From Erpobdella octoculata (lineage: Eukaryota > Annelida > Clitellata > Hirudinida > Erpobdellidae): a stretch of DNA of 64,000 nucleotides. This document shows positions 35,329 through 49,994 of the stretch, piece after piece. The notes below the pieces were generated by a model. It did not search any database and was not told the origin of the DNA. It worked only from the letters and a program-made list of their open reading frames with translations. Every line of letters starts with the position of its first letter. Position 1 is the first letter of the stretch. The DNA lies in NCBI GenBank assembly GCA_963978895.1, contig OZ022240.1:2816354-2880353 (forward strand), written 5' to 3'. Both the position numbers and the translations under genes were made by a program.

Positions 35329-37175
35329 CTCGAGCAAACAAAAAAAAGTTTTTTCGCAATAAAAATAATTTTAAAAAAATGTTAGAAATTTGTTTCCATC
35401 ATTTTTTTTCAGGCGAGTTGAGATATAAATGCTTAATACTGTTTTTCTGTCGGACTGAAAAATATTTATTTATTAACTTGAGACAAAATTATTATTTTAA
35501 ATTAATAACTTAAAAAAACGTAAAAATACAAAACAGGAAGTCCAAAGAAATGAAAAACGTCACTCAAAACAGGACGGTTTTTCTACAAAAAAAAATTGTT
35601 TCTGCCAATTAGGCTGTCGCATATCATTTTAGAAATTCACTTTTTTTAGTATTAATGGTCTTTTAGTACTTTTAGTAATAGAGTATAGATAACAAAGATG
35701 CATATTATAAAATTTGAATTTTTAATTAGTACTTTATTAATGCTTTTTGAATTACTTTGAATGTTTATTAGTTTTTTAGTTTTTTTATAACAAGAAATAT
35801 AAACATCTATCATTATACAATGAAAAAAATGTATTTATATTATATTGTTATTATAGTTTATAGTATTTTACACCAGGTGCTTGAAAAAAATGAATGCATA
35901 TTAGAAAAATTATTCATAAATATTGTATTTATAAAAGAATTATACTAAAGTCGTGTAATTGCTATTATATAAAAAAACAATTAAAACAACCAATTTGAAG
36001 GAAACTTATAATAGCTTCAGGATTGAAGTTATTTTTGCAACAACAAAAACTTCAAAATCGCTGGAGTGGAGTTTTTAAATCTCCTATCGGCTTCCTGTTT
36101 GTATATATTTAAACCGAACGAGACTCAATAAACTAACCTTTAGTAGACTGTCTGGCATCCATATTGTTTGTGTTTTTTCACGTACACTATATTACTATGT
36201 ATGAGTGTGTTTGTGAGTGTCTGTGTGTGTGTGTGTAGTTTGGAGTGTGTTTTATGTTTGAATAATACATTTGTGGGCAGTCCAGAGGGGGGGGGGGTTC
36301 TACCCGCGGTGAACCCCGCTCGAACTTCGATTGTTTTCGTCATAACTGAAGTTGTTTTCAATTTTTTTTATTTGAGAGTTTCCGCATAAATGCGCACATA
36401 ATATTTTTATTGCTGAAATGTTTTCTTGTGTTTGTTTGTTGTTGTGTACGCGTTGTGGCTTTGAACTTCAGTGTGCGTGCGCGTGTGAGCTTTATCGCGC
36501 ACATCGATGAAACCTTTGGACTTTTTGATAAATAATTTCTTTAATTTTGTTGCTAAAATGTAATTAATTAATATATTTGATTTATTTCAGCGTCTGCAAA
36601 ATGTTTATTTTTTCATTTATTGCCAGCTGTTTTAAAGGTTTATTTTTTTTTAAATGTAAAAAAAATGGAAAACCATAAAAATAAATAATAAGCACAGTTT
36701 CTCCAAAAATATAACAAAAAATGGTTTTTTATTAATTTTTTTATTAAAATTTACTATTAAAAGCAAGCTGGTATGATTCGTTTGAAGCAATGTAGACATC
36801 TAAATAATCATTAATGTGGTGGTTTGAAGAAAGAAGATCCTGCTTTAACGTAACACTCTCGTCGCTTCTCTTCCACTTCCACACTCCCCCTCTTCCCCAC
36901 CCCCTCTCCACCACCCCCTTCCCACCCCACCCCACCCCACAACCAGCAATTTTCCCATCTTGCCGGATGACTTCAACCAACCTTTTTTTTGTTTCTATTT
37001 ATCTGCTGTTTTTGTTTAGAGTTTTTTTTGCTTTGATTTCCCTCTTCTTCCTTTCCTTTTGACTGTTTTTTTTTATTTAAATTCAATTGAAGATTTAAAC
37101 GCGCAGGTCTCAGCGGACTGGAAATCGATAGCAGATTTGTGGCGTGCTTTTTTGCACCAATTAGAAAGTATTTTG
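35329..37175. other. AT-rich non-coding stretch
   Basis: It contains a short truncated piece of the SINE-like family (about 35849-35888, TTTACACCAGGTG context), a (TG)n run (36205-36238), a G12 run (36287-36298) and a C-rich stretch (36884-36945). No gene supported. Confidence 0.55.
35849..35888 (-). mobile_element. Tail fragment of the 19.9-kb SINE-like family
   Basis: TTATAGTTTATAG, then TATTTTACACCAGGTGCTT, parallels the terminal 40 bases of copy A. Confidence 0.5.
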
Positions 37176-37179
37176 TTTA

Positions 37180-39355
<2,176 letters not shown>

Positions 39356-39364
39356 ACCTTTGTT

Positions 39365-39381
39365 TGACCTTTGTGTGACCT
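39365..39381. promoter_or_regulatory. Perfect DR5 nuclear-receptor-type site
   Basis: TGACCT-TTGTG-TGACCT; the minus strand reads AGGTCA, five bases, AGGTCA, the consensus retinoic acid receptor element. It is part of a short ladder of ACCTTTG words (39353-39393), so it may be chance or repeat-derived. Confidence 0.35.
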
Positions 39382-40925
39382 TCGATTAACCTTTCTTCCG
39401 TCTGTCCTTGAAGGGTTAAGAAAAGCTGAATTTCTGTACTGTTTTAAGTTAGTTTTGTTTCTATTTAAATTTTATTCAGAAATAAAAAAAAAATACGTTC
39501 CGGATTGAGGAAAAAATGATCTTCCTTCTTTTGAAAACTTGTCAATTTAGTCGAATCGACACTTCGAAAGTCAAAGTCAAAGACGACGACGCCACGTCGC
39601 CGAGTAATTCCACGTCAAGCCACGTCCTGTGTCACACGTCATAAAGTCTTCTGTACCATGTGACAATGACGTCATAAAAGCTGACATCTTGCACACGTTT
39701 TGAGATTTTGTGGTCTGCGTGTGTGCGTGTGAGGTTAAAGATGGATGTGTGTTAAGAAGGATGTGCATAAAAGTTTGTGTTTTTGTATTTGTGCGTGTGA
39801 TATGGCGTTTGTGTGCATAAATTGATTGACGTGGATGGAAACAGTATCTGTGTGCTTCTGTAAAACTGTGTCCGGGTATTTGTGCGTGACAGTACGTTCC
39901 TTTACTTGTTTGTACGTGTTTAAATATTTGTGTGTCTGTGTGAAGAACTGTTCTCATGTTTGTTTTTGTTCAGATATTCAGATGTGTATGTGTGTATGTG
40001 TTCTTGTGTTCTGTGTGACCATAAATGGAAAAATGTGTGTTGATATACGTATATATATGTATGTGTTTGAATTTCTTTATATGTGTATGAACGTGACCTC
40101 CGTCTTGTCCATCTCATGTGCGTGTGCAATTTTTATGTTTGCACATCATTCTTTGTGTGCGTGTGTCCGTGCGTTTAACGGCTGTGTTGAAGCGCCATCT
40201 TGAGTGGGAAAAAATTTGTTTTCATTTCTGCGCACGAGCGAGCCACGAAAATTTGTTTATGATTTCTAGCGATGGAGAAAGAAATAATAACTCACTTTGA
40301 AATTAATTTCGTCTCTTGAAAAAAAAACTTGAATAATAATAACTTTTTTTGGAATTAAATTAATTAAATTGTATTTATAGGTCTTTAATATCAAAAATTG
40401 ACTTAAAATAGCTTTCGATGTAGAAAATGCTATTTATAAATATATAACGAAAAGAGAGAGAGAGAGAGCGGAATAAAGCAAAAAAAGAACAGACAAACAA
40501 AGAATTAAAGAGAAATAGACAGACAAACATAAACATAGAAACAAATAAACAGACTGACAGACACACACACACACACACGCATACAGAGAGACAGAAAGAG
40601 GAGGAGAAGGAGTAAAAATAAGAAATATAAATAAGATTTCCATGTCTGCGTGGGTGGGATGGAAATCTTCCACTTCACTGATCTTAATCTGTCAACTCTT
40701 TTGTTACCGACGTTTGCCAGAAATTTTCCGACTTTTCCTTCTTGACAAACAGAAAATTCTTCAAAAATATAAAAAAAATATCAAATTATATTTTTTTTTG
40801 TTTTCAAAAATGTTCGTTTGGTTCTTCATTGAGCGGGAAGAAAGAGATTAGCAGGCTCAAAAATGTTGTCAACTTTTTTAGTTTTTTTTCTTTTTAAGTG
40901 ATCGTGTGTACGTGAGGCACACGCG
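39382..40925. other. Non-coding stretch
   Basis: It includes TG-rich unique sequence (39710-40170), a GA run (40452-40470), an (AC)n run (40560-40580) and AT-rich sequence. No gene supported. Confidence 0.5.
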
Positions 40926-40931
40926 CGTAGA

Positions 40932-41135
40932 AACATGTTGTACAGTGTACGTGATGTCACAACATGTTATACAGTGTACGTGATGTCACAACATGTTATG
41001 CAGTGTACGTGATGTCACAACATGTTATACAGTGTACGTGATGTCACAACATGTTATGCAGTGTACGTGATGTCACAACATGTTGTACATTGTACGTGAT
41101 GTCACGACATTTTATACAGTGTACGTGATGTCATA
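40932..41135. repeat. 29-bp minisatellite with TGATGTCA
   Basis: Seven copies of a 29-bp unit containing AACATGTTATACAGTGTACG and TGATGTCAC. Each copy carries two palindromic words (AACATGTT) and a CRE-like TGATGTCA. Confidence 0.96.
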
Positions 41136-41274
41136 GTTGTAGTTCTACAGCAAAATTAGTGACATGACGCAGTTGTAGTTTTAAATAAAATACACTTTTT
41201 GTTTTGTAGTATGTGTAAAACAAACTTGGCGGTATCAATTAAGGAGCGAATAAATAAACAAATATTGAAGGCAA

Positions 41275-41657
<383 letters not shown>

Positions 41658-42765
41658 TAACAATAATAAAATACTAATAATTGCCACTGTTTCTTTTATT
41701 GAAATTCTTATTTTTCAGCTTTTTTAGTTTTAATGATTTTATTGACATAAATTCGGTTTATATACAATAAATATTCAACATCTTTCCAGCTAAGCAAACA
41801 TACTCTGCTTTTAAAGCTCTGTCTTGTTTTTCTTTTTTCATCTCCTCTCTCTCTCTCTCTCTTTCATTTTCTCTCCTCCGCTTTTTTTTCTTTCCATCCG
41901 CATCTCCAGACCCCCCCGGTAGAGACCTGGCCCTCTCCTACACCCACTAGATCAAACGTCCAAGAAATTCTCCGCTTGTAAACAAACAACGCTGCTCCGA
42001 CTGGAGACACAGCGCCGACGGCTTGGAGATTGGGAAGTCTATTTCACTGCCAAATATGGACTCTTTCCATTTTGTGGTTCTCTTTTCTTTTTATATACAA
42101 TCTCTCGCTTTGACCCGGTAATACGCGACTTTGACTTTAATAGCTACTTGACATACACCTGATTATTCTTTCGATTTGGACCTTGTGTTGCTTATTGTAT
42201 GTACACTATACAGACTTGTGTCAGTGGTCGCAAAGACTGATGATTAATAAATAATTAATAAATAAATAAATTATATTTTTCTCTCAAATCATATCCTTAT
42301 CTTCGTGTTTCTTAAATAGCCTGTGCACATTTATTTCTTCTAATATACTTATCATCTTCTTGGAACTCACATACGTTTCCCATTCGTATGTTATCTCGTA
42401 CATACTTCATTCCTCTATTTACCCATGCAGTTCCTGTCTTTCCAATTTCTCCAAGCACTTCCCATATTTCCAATTCTTCGCGCCCTCCACTATACCCTCC
42501 ATATCCCATAGACGTTGAGCGCCTCTTCCCATCTCCTTACTCATCCCGCAAAAGCCCGCGGCGAAGCAGAGAAAAGAGGGTCGAAACTTGAGTAGTAAAT
42601 TAAGAATACGAGCCATTGTAAAACAACCTTTATTGTTCGCTTTCGAATCCCTAAAACCGTCCTTTTCTTTATTTTTTTCCTTTTCCGTGTTCTTTTAATC
42701 CTTTCCTGCTTTGTTTAGCTCTTTTGCTTCCTCCATCTATTTCTCGATTTCTCTTCCTCTGTTTA
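41658..42765. other. Non-coding stretch
   Basis: It has a short CT run (41842-41862) and pyrimidine-rich sequence (42380-42760). No coding signal. Confidence 0.5.
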
Positions 42766-42950
42766 TTTTTCTCACTCATTCACTTCTTAACTCACTAATT
42801 CACTTCTTAACTCCCTAATTCACTTCTTAACTCACTAATTCACTTCTTAACTCCCTAATTTACTTCTTAACTCACTAATTCACTTCTTAACTCACTCATT
42901 CACTTCTTAACTCAATCATTCACTTCTTAACTCATTCATTCATTCATTTT
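42766..42950. repeat. 20-bp minisatellite
   Basis: About nine copies of CACTAATTCACTTCTTAACT with CCCTAA, CTCATT and CAATCATT variants. Confidence 0.95.
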
Positions 42951-43335
42951 AGTTCAATTTCCTATTTTGAAGAATCCTTATTTGTTTTAGTTTTATTTCT
43001 CAATTTCTTCCTTTCTCAGAACTGACTCGGCAGTTATCGACGTCCAGAATAGATAAATGATCTCTTCCGACAAAAGAGAAATTGTTTCCCAGTGGAAGAA
43101 AAAGAAAAAGAAGAAGAAGAAAAAGAAGAAAAAGAAGAAATAATAAATGAAAAAAATATAAAAACATTTCATCTCGAAACAAGCATTTGTTTACTTAATT
43201 GTCTGCCACCAACCCGGCGGGTCGATGATCCCCATCGCTTTCATTGCTATCTTCGTCCGATTTTTATTTCTCATGTTCCAGATGTCGCCGTGTAGAGATT
43301 TGTCTGTCCGTAACGCCGTTTAATCATCTAGAACC
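42951..43335. other. Short stretch with AAG run
   Basis: It contains AAGAAG-rich sequence at 43094-43140; nothing else recognised. Confidence 0.5.
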
Positions 43336-43375
43336 GTGTGTGTGTGTGTGTTCCTGATTGTCTGTCTGTCCGCTT

Positions 43376-43545
43376 GTCTGTTTGTTTGTTTGTTTGTTTG
43401 TTTGTTTGTTTGTTTGTTTGTTTGTTTGTTTGTTTGTTTGTTTGTTTGTTTGTTTGTTTGTTTGTTTATTCGTTCGTTCGTTCGTTCGTTCGTTCGTTGT
43501 TTGTTTGTTTGTTTGTTTGTATGTCGGTTTGTATGTCGGTTTGTT
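43376..43545. repeat. (TTTG)n with (TTCG)n insert
   Basis: Perfect TTTG (about 43378-43467), seven TTCG units (about 43470-43498), then TTTG again with ATGTCGG variants. Confidence 0.97.
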
Positions 43546-43744
43546 TGTTCTTGTAGCGCGGTGTTTTGTCTGTTTTTTCCCTTTCAATATTTGTTCTCTA
43601 TCAAGAAACAGTAACAATGAGAATATCAACGTTACATACAGAAAATCCTAGATGTTACATTGCCCTGGACGTTATATACGATTACAACATGTTTGCTGCG
43701 TTTTGTACGTCTATTCAATCAGCAGCTAGTAGCGCGAACGGCTA

Positions 43745-43872
43745 GTCGTATAAACGGCGGCTCCCATACACGGCTAGTCGTATAAACGGCGGCTCCCATG
43801 CACGGCGAGTCCCATAAACGGCGGGTCCCATAAACGGCGGGTCCCATAAACGGCGGGACCCATAAACGGCTA
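43745..43872. repeat. 16-bp CCATAAACGGCGGGTC minisatellite
   Basis: About eight copies, GC-rich, with CTAGTCGT and ACACGG variants in the first copies. Confidence 0.92.
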
Positions 43873-44245
43873 GTGTTCGTGGCGACATTTCACGCTTCGC
43901 TGAAGGAGAACGGTGCGTTAGATAAACGCATCGGAAGAATTGAGAATCAGACAGGAGAAGAACAAGAAGACTTAACAGCCCACGTATGCACCGGAGATGT
44001 ATATTCATACATGACGGATGGAAAAATGGATCGGTTGTAGCCCGGGAGAAAAGTTGAAGAAGGAATGTGGGGAGAAAGTATGACTGGTTAGGGAAAGGAA
44101 AATGGAGGAAGAGAGAATGCAGAAGAAGAAGGGGAGATCGAGGGTGACTGTGGGAATTTTTAATAAAAAAAGTAATAACTAGATATGAAAAAGAACCGTA
44201 AATGTTTATCATTGAAAAAATAGGAAGTCGGTAGAAAAAAATTGT
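43873..44245. other. Unique stretch, nothing recognised
   Basis: Mixed composition, purine-rich toward the 3' end; no feature supported. Confidence 0.5.
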
Positions 44246-44247
44246 CC

Positions 44248-44800
<553 letters not shown>

Positions 44801-45760
44801 ATAATGATAAGAAATCAGGCGACATTGACGAAGGTGTTTTCCTGGAGAAATTCTTCTCCAGGATCTTTGATATCCTAATCTCTGAATGCAGTAATATATC
44901 AGGAAGTACAAAAAACATGCTGTGGTCGCTACTGGAAATTGATGTCTTCCTAAATATGTTCTTTAGATTAGCTGCGTGTCTTTATTTTTTTCCTCTTAAT
45001 AGACTAAGTTGGTAGAGACGCCAGCTGCAAAAAGAAAATGAGTGCAAAAATATGAAACAAATCTCATTCAGATGGTTGGAATCGATTTAAGACCATAAAA
45101 CTCCAAAAATAATTTTAATCTTTTAGAGAAAAACTTTTGTTATTAAGGACTGGTTTAGAGATTTTGTAAGTTGATGTGTGTTATTGTCTCATGTTGTCAG
45201 GTTCGTTGATGTTTGTTTGCTTGTTGGGATATGTGTTCTGTCTTATGCTTTTTGTTTATGTGTTTTACATTAGTTCAAAATAATTAAAATATAAAAAAAA
45301 CTTAAGAATTTCTTTGATGTTGTTATGGCAGCGAAATTAAAAAAAAAATAAAACTCATAACATCTGCTTACGACATTTTAAGTAGTTTTTGCATGAAATT
45401 TAAGAAAATCAAAAATTAGAAAAAATATTACGACAAACCTCACTCACGACTTTTCATGGCCAGTTTCAGTTTCAGTTTCCATTTCCTTAATGATATCATG
45501 ATCGGTTTCGTTTTCAAAATGTTAAAATTATAGATAAATTAAACCATTCGCGGTCGTTTATGGTCATTCAAATTCAAAATATAACCGTTGAAGTGTTTTT
45601 TTTTAGTTTGTTTTCTTTATTAAAAAAGTTATGAGGTTTAGTTTTGATAAATTTCGATTTGCTGAGAGTGACAACATTTTCAGACGAATGAAAGCATTTC
45701 AAAAGTAATAAAAAGTACATTTTGAAAATAGAGAAAACACTTTTTCAACAAATAAAACGA
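44801..45760. other. AT-rich stretch with triple AGTTTC
   Basis: Unique AT-rich DNA; CAGTTTCAGTTTCAGTTTCC at about 45461-45480 recurs almost identically in the neuroligin 3' UTR (63757-63777). Confidence 0.55.
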
Positions 45761-45764
45761 AATT

Positions 45765-45910
45765 CTGAGCAAACAACACCACATTTCAAATAAATACAAT
45801 CACATTTCATACAAACAACATCACATTTCAAATAAATACGATCACATTTCATACAAATAACATCACATTTCAATTAAATAAAATCACATTTCATACAAAT
45901 AACATCACAC
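45765..45910. repeat. 42-bp minisatellite
   Basis: About three and a half copies of a two-part unit: ATCACATTTCAAATAAATAC alternating with ATCACATTTCATACAAA. Confidence 0.88.
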
Positions 45911-46527
45911 ATTAAACTAGCCGGCGTCACCAACTCAACCTAACTCCCTTAAGCAAGGAGTTCACTCGCATTACTAAAAGAGGTAGGCGCCTACAAGTGG
46001 CTGTCTCTGCAAGGACCCTTTCTCGCCTTTGAGCAAGACTTGTCTTGGAAAAGGCGTTTGTTAAATGTTAAGAAAAAAAGAAGAAAAAAACCGAATTGTT
46101 TGCACTGAGGCTAAAACGAATGGAAACAGTTGAAATTTCTTCTCGGATCATTGCACATCGTCTGTATACTTGTGAAAGAACGTACGTGTGTGTGTGGTCT
46201 AATGTGAAGTTGCACATGATTTGCTCTTTTTTGGATAATTCTACGTAGCATTTTCGATTTGATTTATTAAATTTATTTTAATTCAGAGTTGAAAACACAA
46301 CTCGCACCATTAATAATTATTACACAACTTATAATTGTTGTACAACTAAATAAAAAAAACTCATATTAAAATGACTATCATTTGCAAATGTTCTTGTTTA
46401 TTAAAATTTCACGTGTTCATATTTGAGTTTCCGCTCTCGATAGCAGTGAAGAATAAAAACAATACAAATAAAAACAAATATTCGGATTTAATATCTTTAT
46501 AAATTTCTTTTTATCGTTGACATCCAG
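45911..46527. other. Possible old dispersed repeat, then AT-rich
   Basis: 45920-46080 has mixed composition ending GGAAAAGGCGTTTGTTAAATG, then TTAAG and A-rich sequence, resembling a SINE 3' tail, but no pol III boxes were found. 46085-46527 is AT-rich and ends at the exon a acceptor. Confidence 0.4.
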
Positions 46528-46677
46528 AGCAAAACGAAACCATGCTATTTCCGGTTGTCTTCTTCATACACGGCGAGTCCTACGACGTCGGAACCGGAAA
46601 CGCGTACGACGGGACTGTCATGGCGGCATTCGGCGAAGTCGTCGTCGTCACGATAAACTACAGGCTGGGAATCCTAG
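46528..46677 (+). CDS. nlgn: Neuroligin exon a (first exon visible)
   Basis: This internal exon encodes [19 protein letters not shown] and continues through NYRLGILG, the oxyanion-hole strand and the following beta strand of the cholinesterase fold. HGESY is the form also used by insect neuroligins. The acceptor is CAG at 46525-46527; a second AG at 46528-46529 makes 46530 an alternative start. The donor is CTAG|GTTTGT and the exon ends in phase 1. The ATG at 46542 lies inside the conserved domain and is not a translation start. Confidence 0.9.
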
Positions 46678-46801
46678 GTTTGTTTGTTTTTAATTATGTG
46701 TGTGTGTGTCTGTGTGTCTTTGTGTGTGTGTGTGTCTGTGTGTCTTTGTGTGTGTGTGTGTCTGTGTGTCTTTGTGTGTGTGTCTCTGTGTGTGTGTCTC
46801 T

Positions 46802-46841
<40 letters not shown>

Positions 46842-47187
46842 ATGGGTGTGAATGTATCTTTTTTTCCTAATTTTAACTTTATTGTGTTTATTCGATTAGA
46901 TTTGAAATGATATCATCAGCGGTTAATGATGGTGTAGACAGTTTAATTGGTTGCATGGAAATGAGAAGATGGAAAATTAAAAGATAGAGTTGTTAATACA
47001 GTATGATTTATATTAGATGACGTTGAATAGTTGAGATGCTCTAAAATAATATTTAAGAAGAATGAGAAATTAATTATTAGCAGAGGAGAGAGAGAAGAGA
47101 GAGAGAGAGAAAAAAAAGAGCGAATGAGAGAGAGGTGGGGAAACAGTGTTGTGTTATAAAATAATATTAATTAATAGCAGAAGAGAA

Positions 47188-47219
<32 letters not shown>

Positions 47220-49959
47220 AGAGAAATGGGGGAGAAAAAGAAAGCAAGAGAAAGAAAAAAGAGAACGAGAGAGAAAGAGTGGAAGAGGGAAACAGAGAGA
47301 AATAAGAGATAGAAGGGCTATAAAGTTTGCTTAAAATGTACGCCGAGAAATATTTTACGTGTGGCTGACTCCAGGATAAGAAGGAGATGAAATTTATGGA
47401 AATGAGTGTCCCAAAACCACTGGAACAACAACAGAAAAAAACTAAAAATTTGTGAAAATAAAATGAAATGAAGAAATTAAGAAAAAAAACTATTGAAGTG
47501 CAGCGAGAAAACTGTTAATCATTTAAAATTAAAAACTATAATTGAACATAATGAAAAGATGTGAAATAATAAAAATTTGAAAAACCAATCCGTTACGCGA
47601 GCAGTCGACGAATGGGCGGTCAAAAAATAGTTTTTTTTGGTTAAATGCAATTTATGACTGATAATAAATTGCGATTACAGGTTTGCCGACTCATAACAAA
47701 TTCATCATCGTTATCATCACGTGAGGTTTTTTCATCGCCATCACCATCATCATCATCATCATAATCATCATCAACACCATCACCATCATCATCGTCGTCG
47801 CCATCATTATCATCATCACCATTATCATCATCATCATCATCATCATCAACACCATCACCATCATCATCATTGTAGTCATCATCATTCTCATCGTCATCGT
47901 CGTCGTCGTCATCATCATCATCTTTAAGCCATTCGTCTTAACAGCTTTCTAGATGGAGAGATCGGGCAAGAGAATGAAAAGGGTGCGAGTCCCCCCCCCC
48001 ATAAAAAGTTGCCCCTGCTTGTTTGAATTTAAGACGGATCGAGACGCGTAAAAATGAAAGCAGCACAGCAAGGAATAAAATAAATCTGGAGGGAAAAAAA
48101 TGCTGAAATCACTTCCGGTCTAATTTATCTTTTCAGCCAATTGTATCTTTAAGCGTATCTTTTTGACTTTCGTTCCTCTAAGCAACCCAATTTTTTTTCA
48201 TTCTTTCTCTCTCCCTTTTTCTTTTTCTTTCTTATCTTTCTCTCTACCTCTTTCTTTTTTATTTTTTTCTCTTCCTTTTATTTCTCTTCTAACCCTCCTC
48301 CAAGCTGCCTTGCCCCACCCAGCAGTGGAATGGCTGAAGAGTTATTACGCCAACCCAAATCACGTGGTTCCGCACAAAAAGCAGTCGTCTCGAATAAAAT
48401 TACAACTTCCTTTTCCCTTTTTCTTTTTCGGTTTTTTTTTCATAATTTAAAAAAATCCTTTTTTCAACAAAACATCACCTACTGTTTTTAGTTTGGTTTT
48501 TTTCTTTAAATCTTTAATTTAAAATTTTAGAAATTCTAAAAATTCCTTTTTGATGAATGTTTTTCTTCATATTTTGAGAAGAAAATATGAATGATGTTTT
48601 GAAATTTAAAAAGAGAAATTAAAAAATTGTTTTGCTAAAAAAACAGAACAGACTTTGTTATTTGTTTTTTATTCATTTAATTTTTAGAAATAGTTTTTTC
48701 TTTATTAGAAAGTTTTTTATGAATAACTTGAAGTGGAACTGTTGAAAATTTTAATGATTAGAGAAGCCAAAATTGGCTTTGTTGAATTGAAAATGTGAAT
48801 TTACTTTAATGATGTTCTAAAAAAACTCATATATTTAAATACTTTTAAAAATTGTAATTAAAATATGCAAAATTTTATGTTATATTATTTCATTCATTCT
48901 TTCACTCTTATTTCTTTTCTCTCTCTTTTTCTCTCTGTTTCTCTGTTTCTTTCTATTTCTCCTTTTTTTCTCTGTCTCTCTTTCTTTCTTTTTCTCTGTC
49001 TTTTTCTGTCTCTGTCTTTCTCTCTCTTTAGTTTATTATTCACCAGTTTTGCTAAACATTTCAGGTTTTCTCAGCACCGGGGACAGCAACGCCCCTGGCA
49101 ACTACGCCCTACTCGACCTCGTGGCAGGCCTCCACTGGGTCAAGGAAAACATCGCAGCATTCGGCGGCGACCCCAACAACGTCTGCCTCTTCGGCCACAA
49201 GTACGGAGCTGCTCTCGTCAACCTTTTGATGATATCGCCGATAACGAAAGGTAATCATTGTTAGCCAGCCGCTTTTGTTGGTGTACAGTTCAGTTTTTCA
49301 AATCAGATGTTTCAAGGCTAAAACAGTAGCAAAGTAGATCCTGTAGCCGATCGTAATTTGATTCCAGTGACTGTCTAGCTTCGAGCGAGAAGGAGCTTGG
49401 CAGCCGTTAAAACCGCTGATGAGCCCGACGAGCCAAGAAGAAAAGAGAGAAAGGGAATTTGAATAACGGCTGCCAGAGGCTGTGAATTGTAGCCAAGATG
49501 TATTGATGGAAAGAGGTTGAATAATTGGAAGCGTTCAAATCGTGTCGGCTGATTAATTAGCCAACTGTGGAGGTATTTCAGCTATCGGGTGTTTACAGCA
49601 CGTGGCAGGGTTATTTATATCATTCAAATAATTATTAATAACCCCTGGATTTGTATACAATTAATTGGCCGTATTTGTGTATTTATAATATACAAATAAT
49701 TATTAGACGTGAATAATAATATTTATAATATAACAAAAAGAGTTAAAACGTCTGGATTTGTTTATTTTCAATAACGACTTTTTCAAAGCCGTTTAGAATT
49801 TAAAATATTTAGCTGATAAAAATTGTCCGAAACGCTTCTTTCTCGACGCCCTCGCTAATAGAAGCTTCCAAAAAAACCCATAAAAGCAGGGTGGTCTTCT
49901 TAGCTCTTCAAAATCCCTTTCGCTTTCATCACTATCACCATCACTGCTTCTTTTTCTCT

Positions 49960-49994
<35 letters not shown>

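Noticed and set aside
34094..35513. Open frames of 330-420 codons with a 12-residue repeat
   Set aside because: They are open on both strands because the 36-bp unit lacks stops; no start context, introns or family match.
39577..40203. Open frames on both strands across TG-rich DNA
   Set aside because: Composition-driven (C/V/Y- or T/H-rich), no splice or family evidence.
46542..46544. ATG as start of the neuroligin
   Set aside because: It lies in the middle of a conserved ectodomain strand; an acceptor site precedes it.
48300..48420. Protein-like open stretch ([20 protein letters not shown]) in neuroligin intron a after a pyrimidine tract
   Set aside because: The family sequence runs directly from exon a to exon b in phase, leaving no room, and no plausible donor follows. 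It could be a cryptic exon but there is no support.
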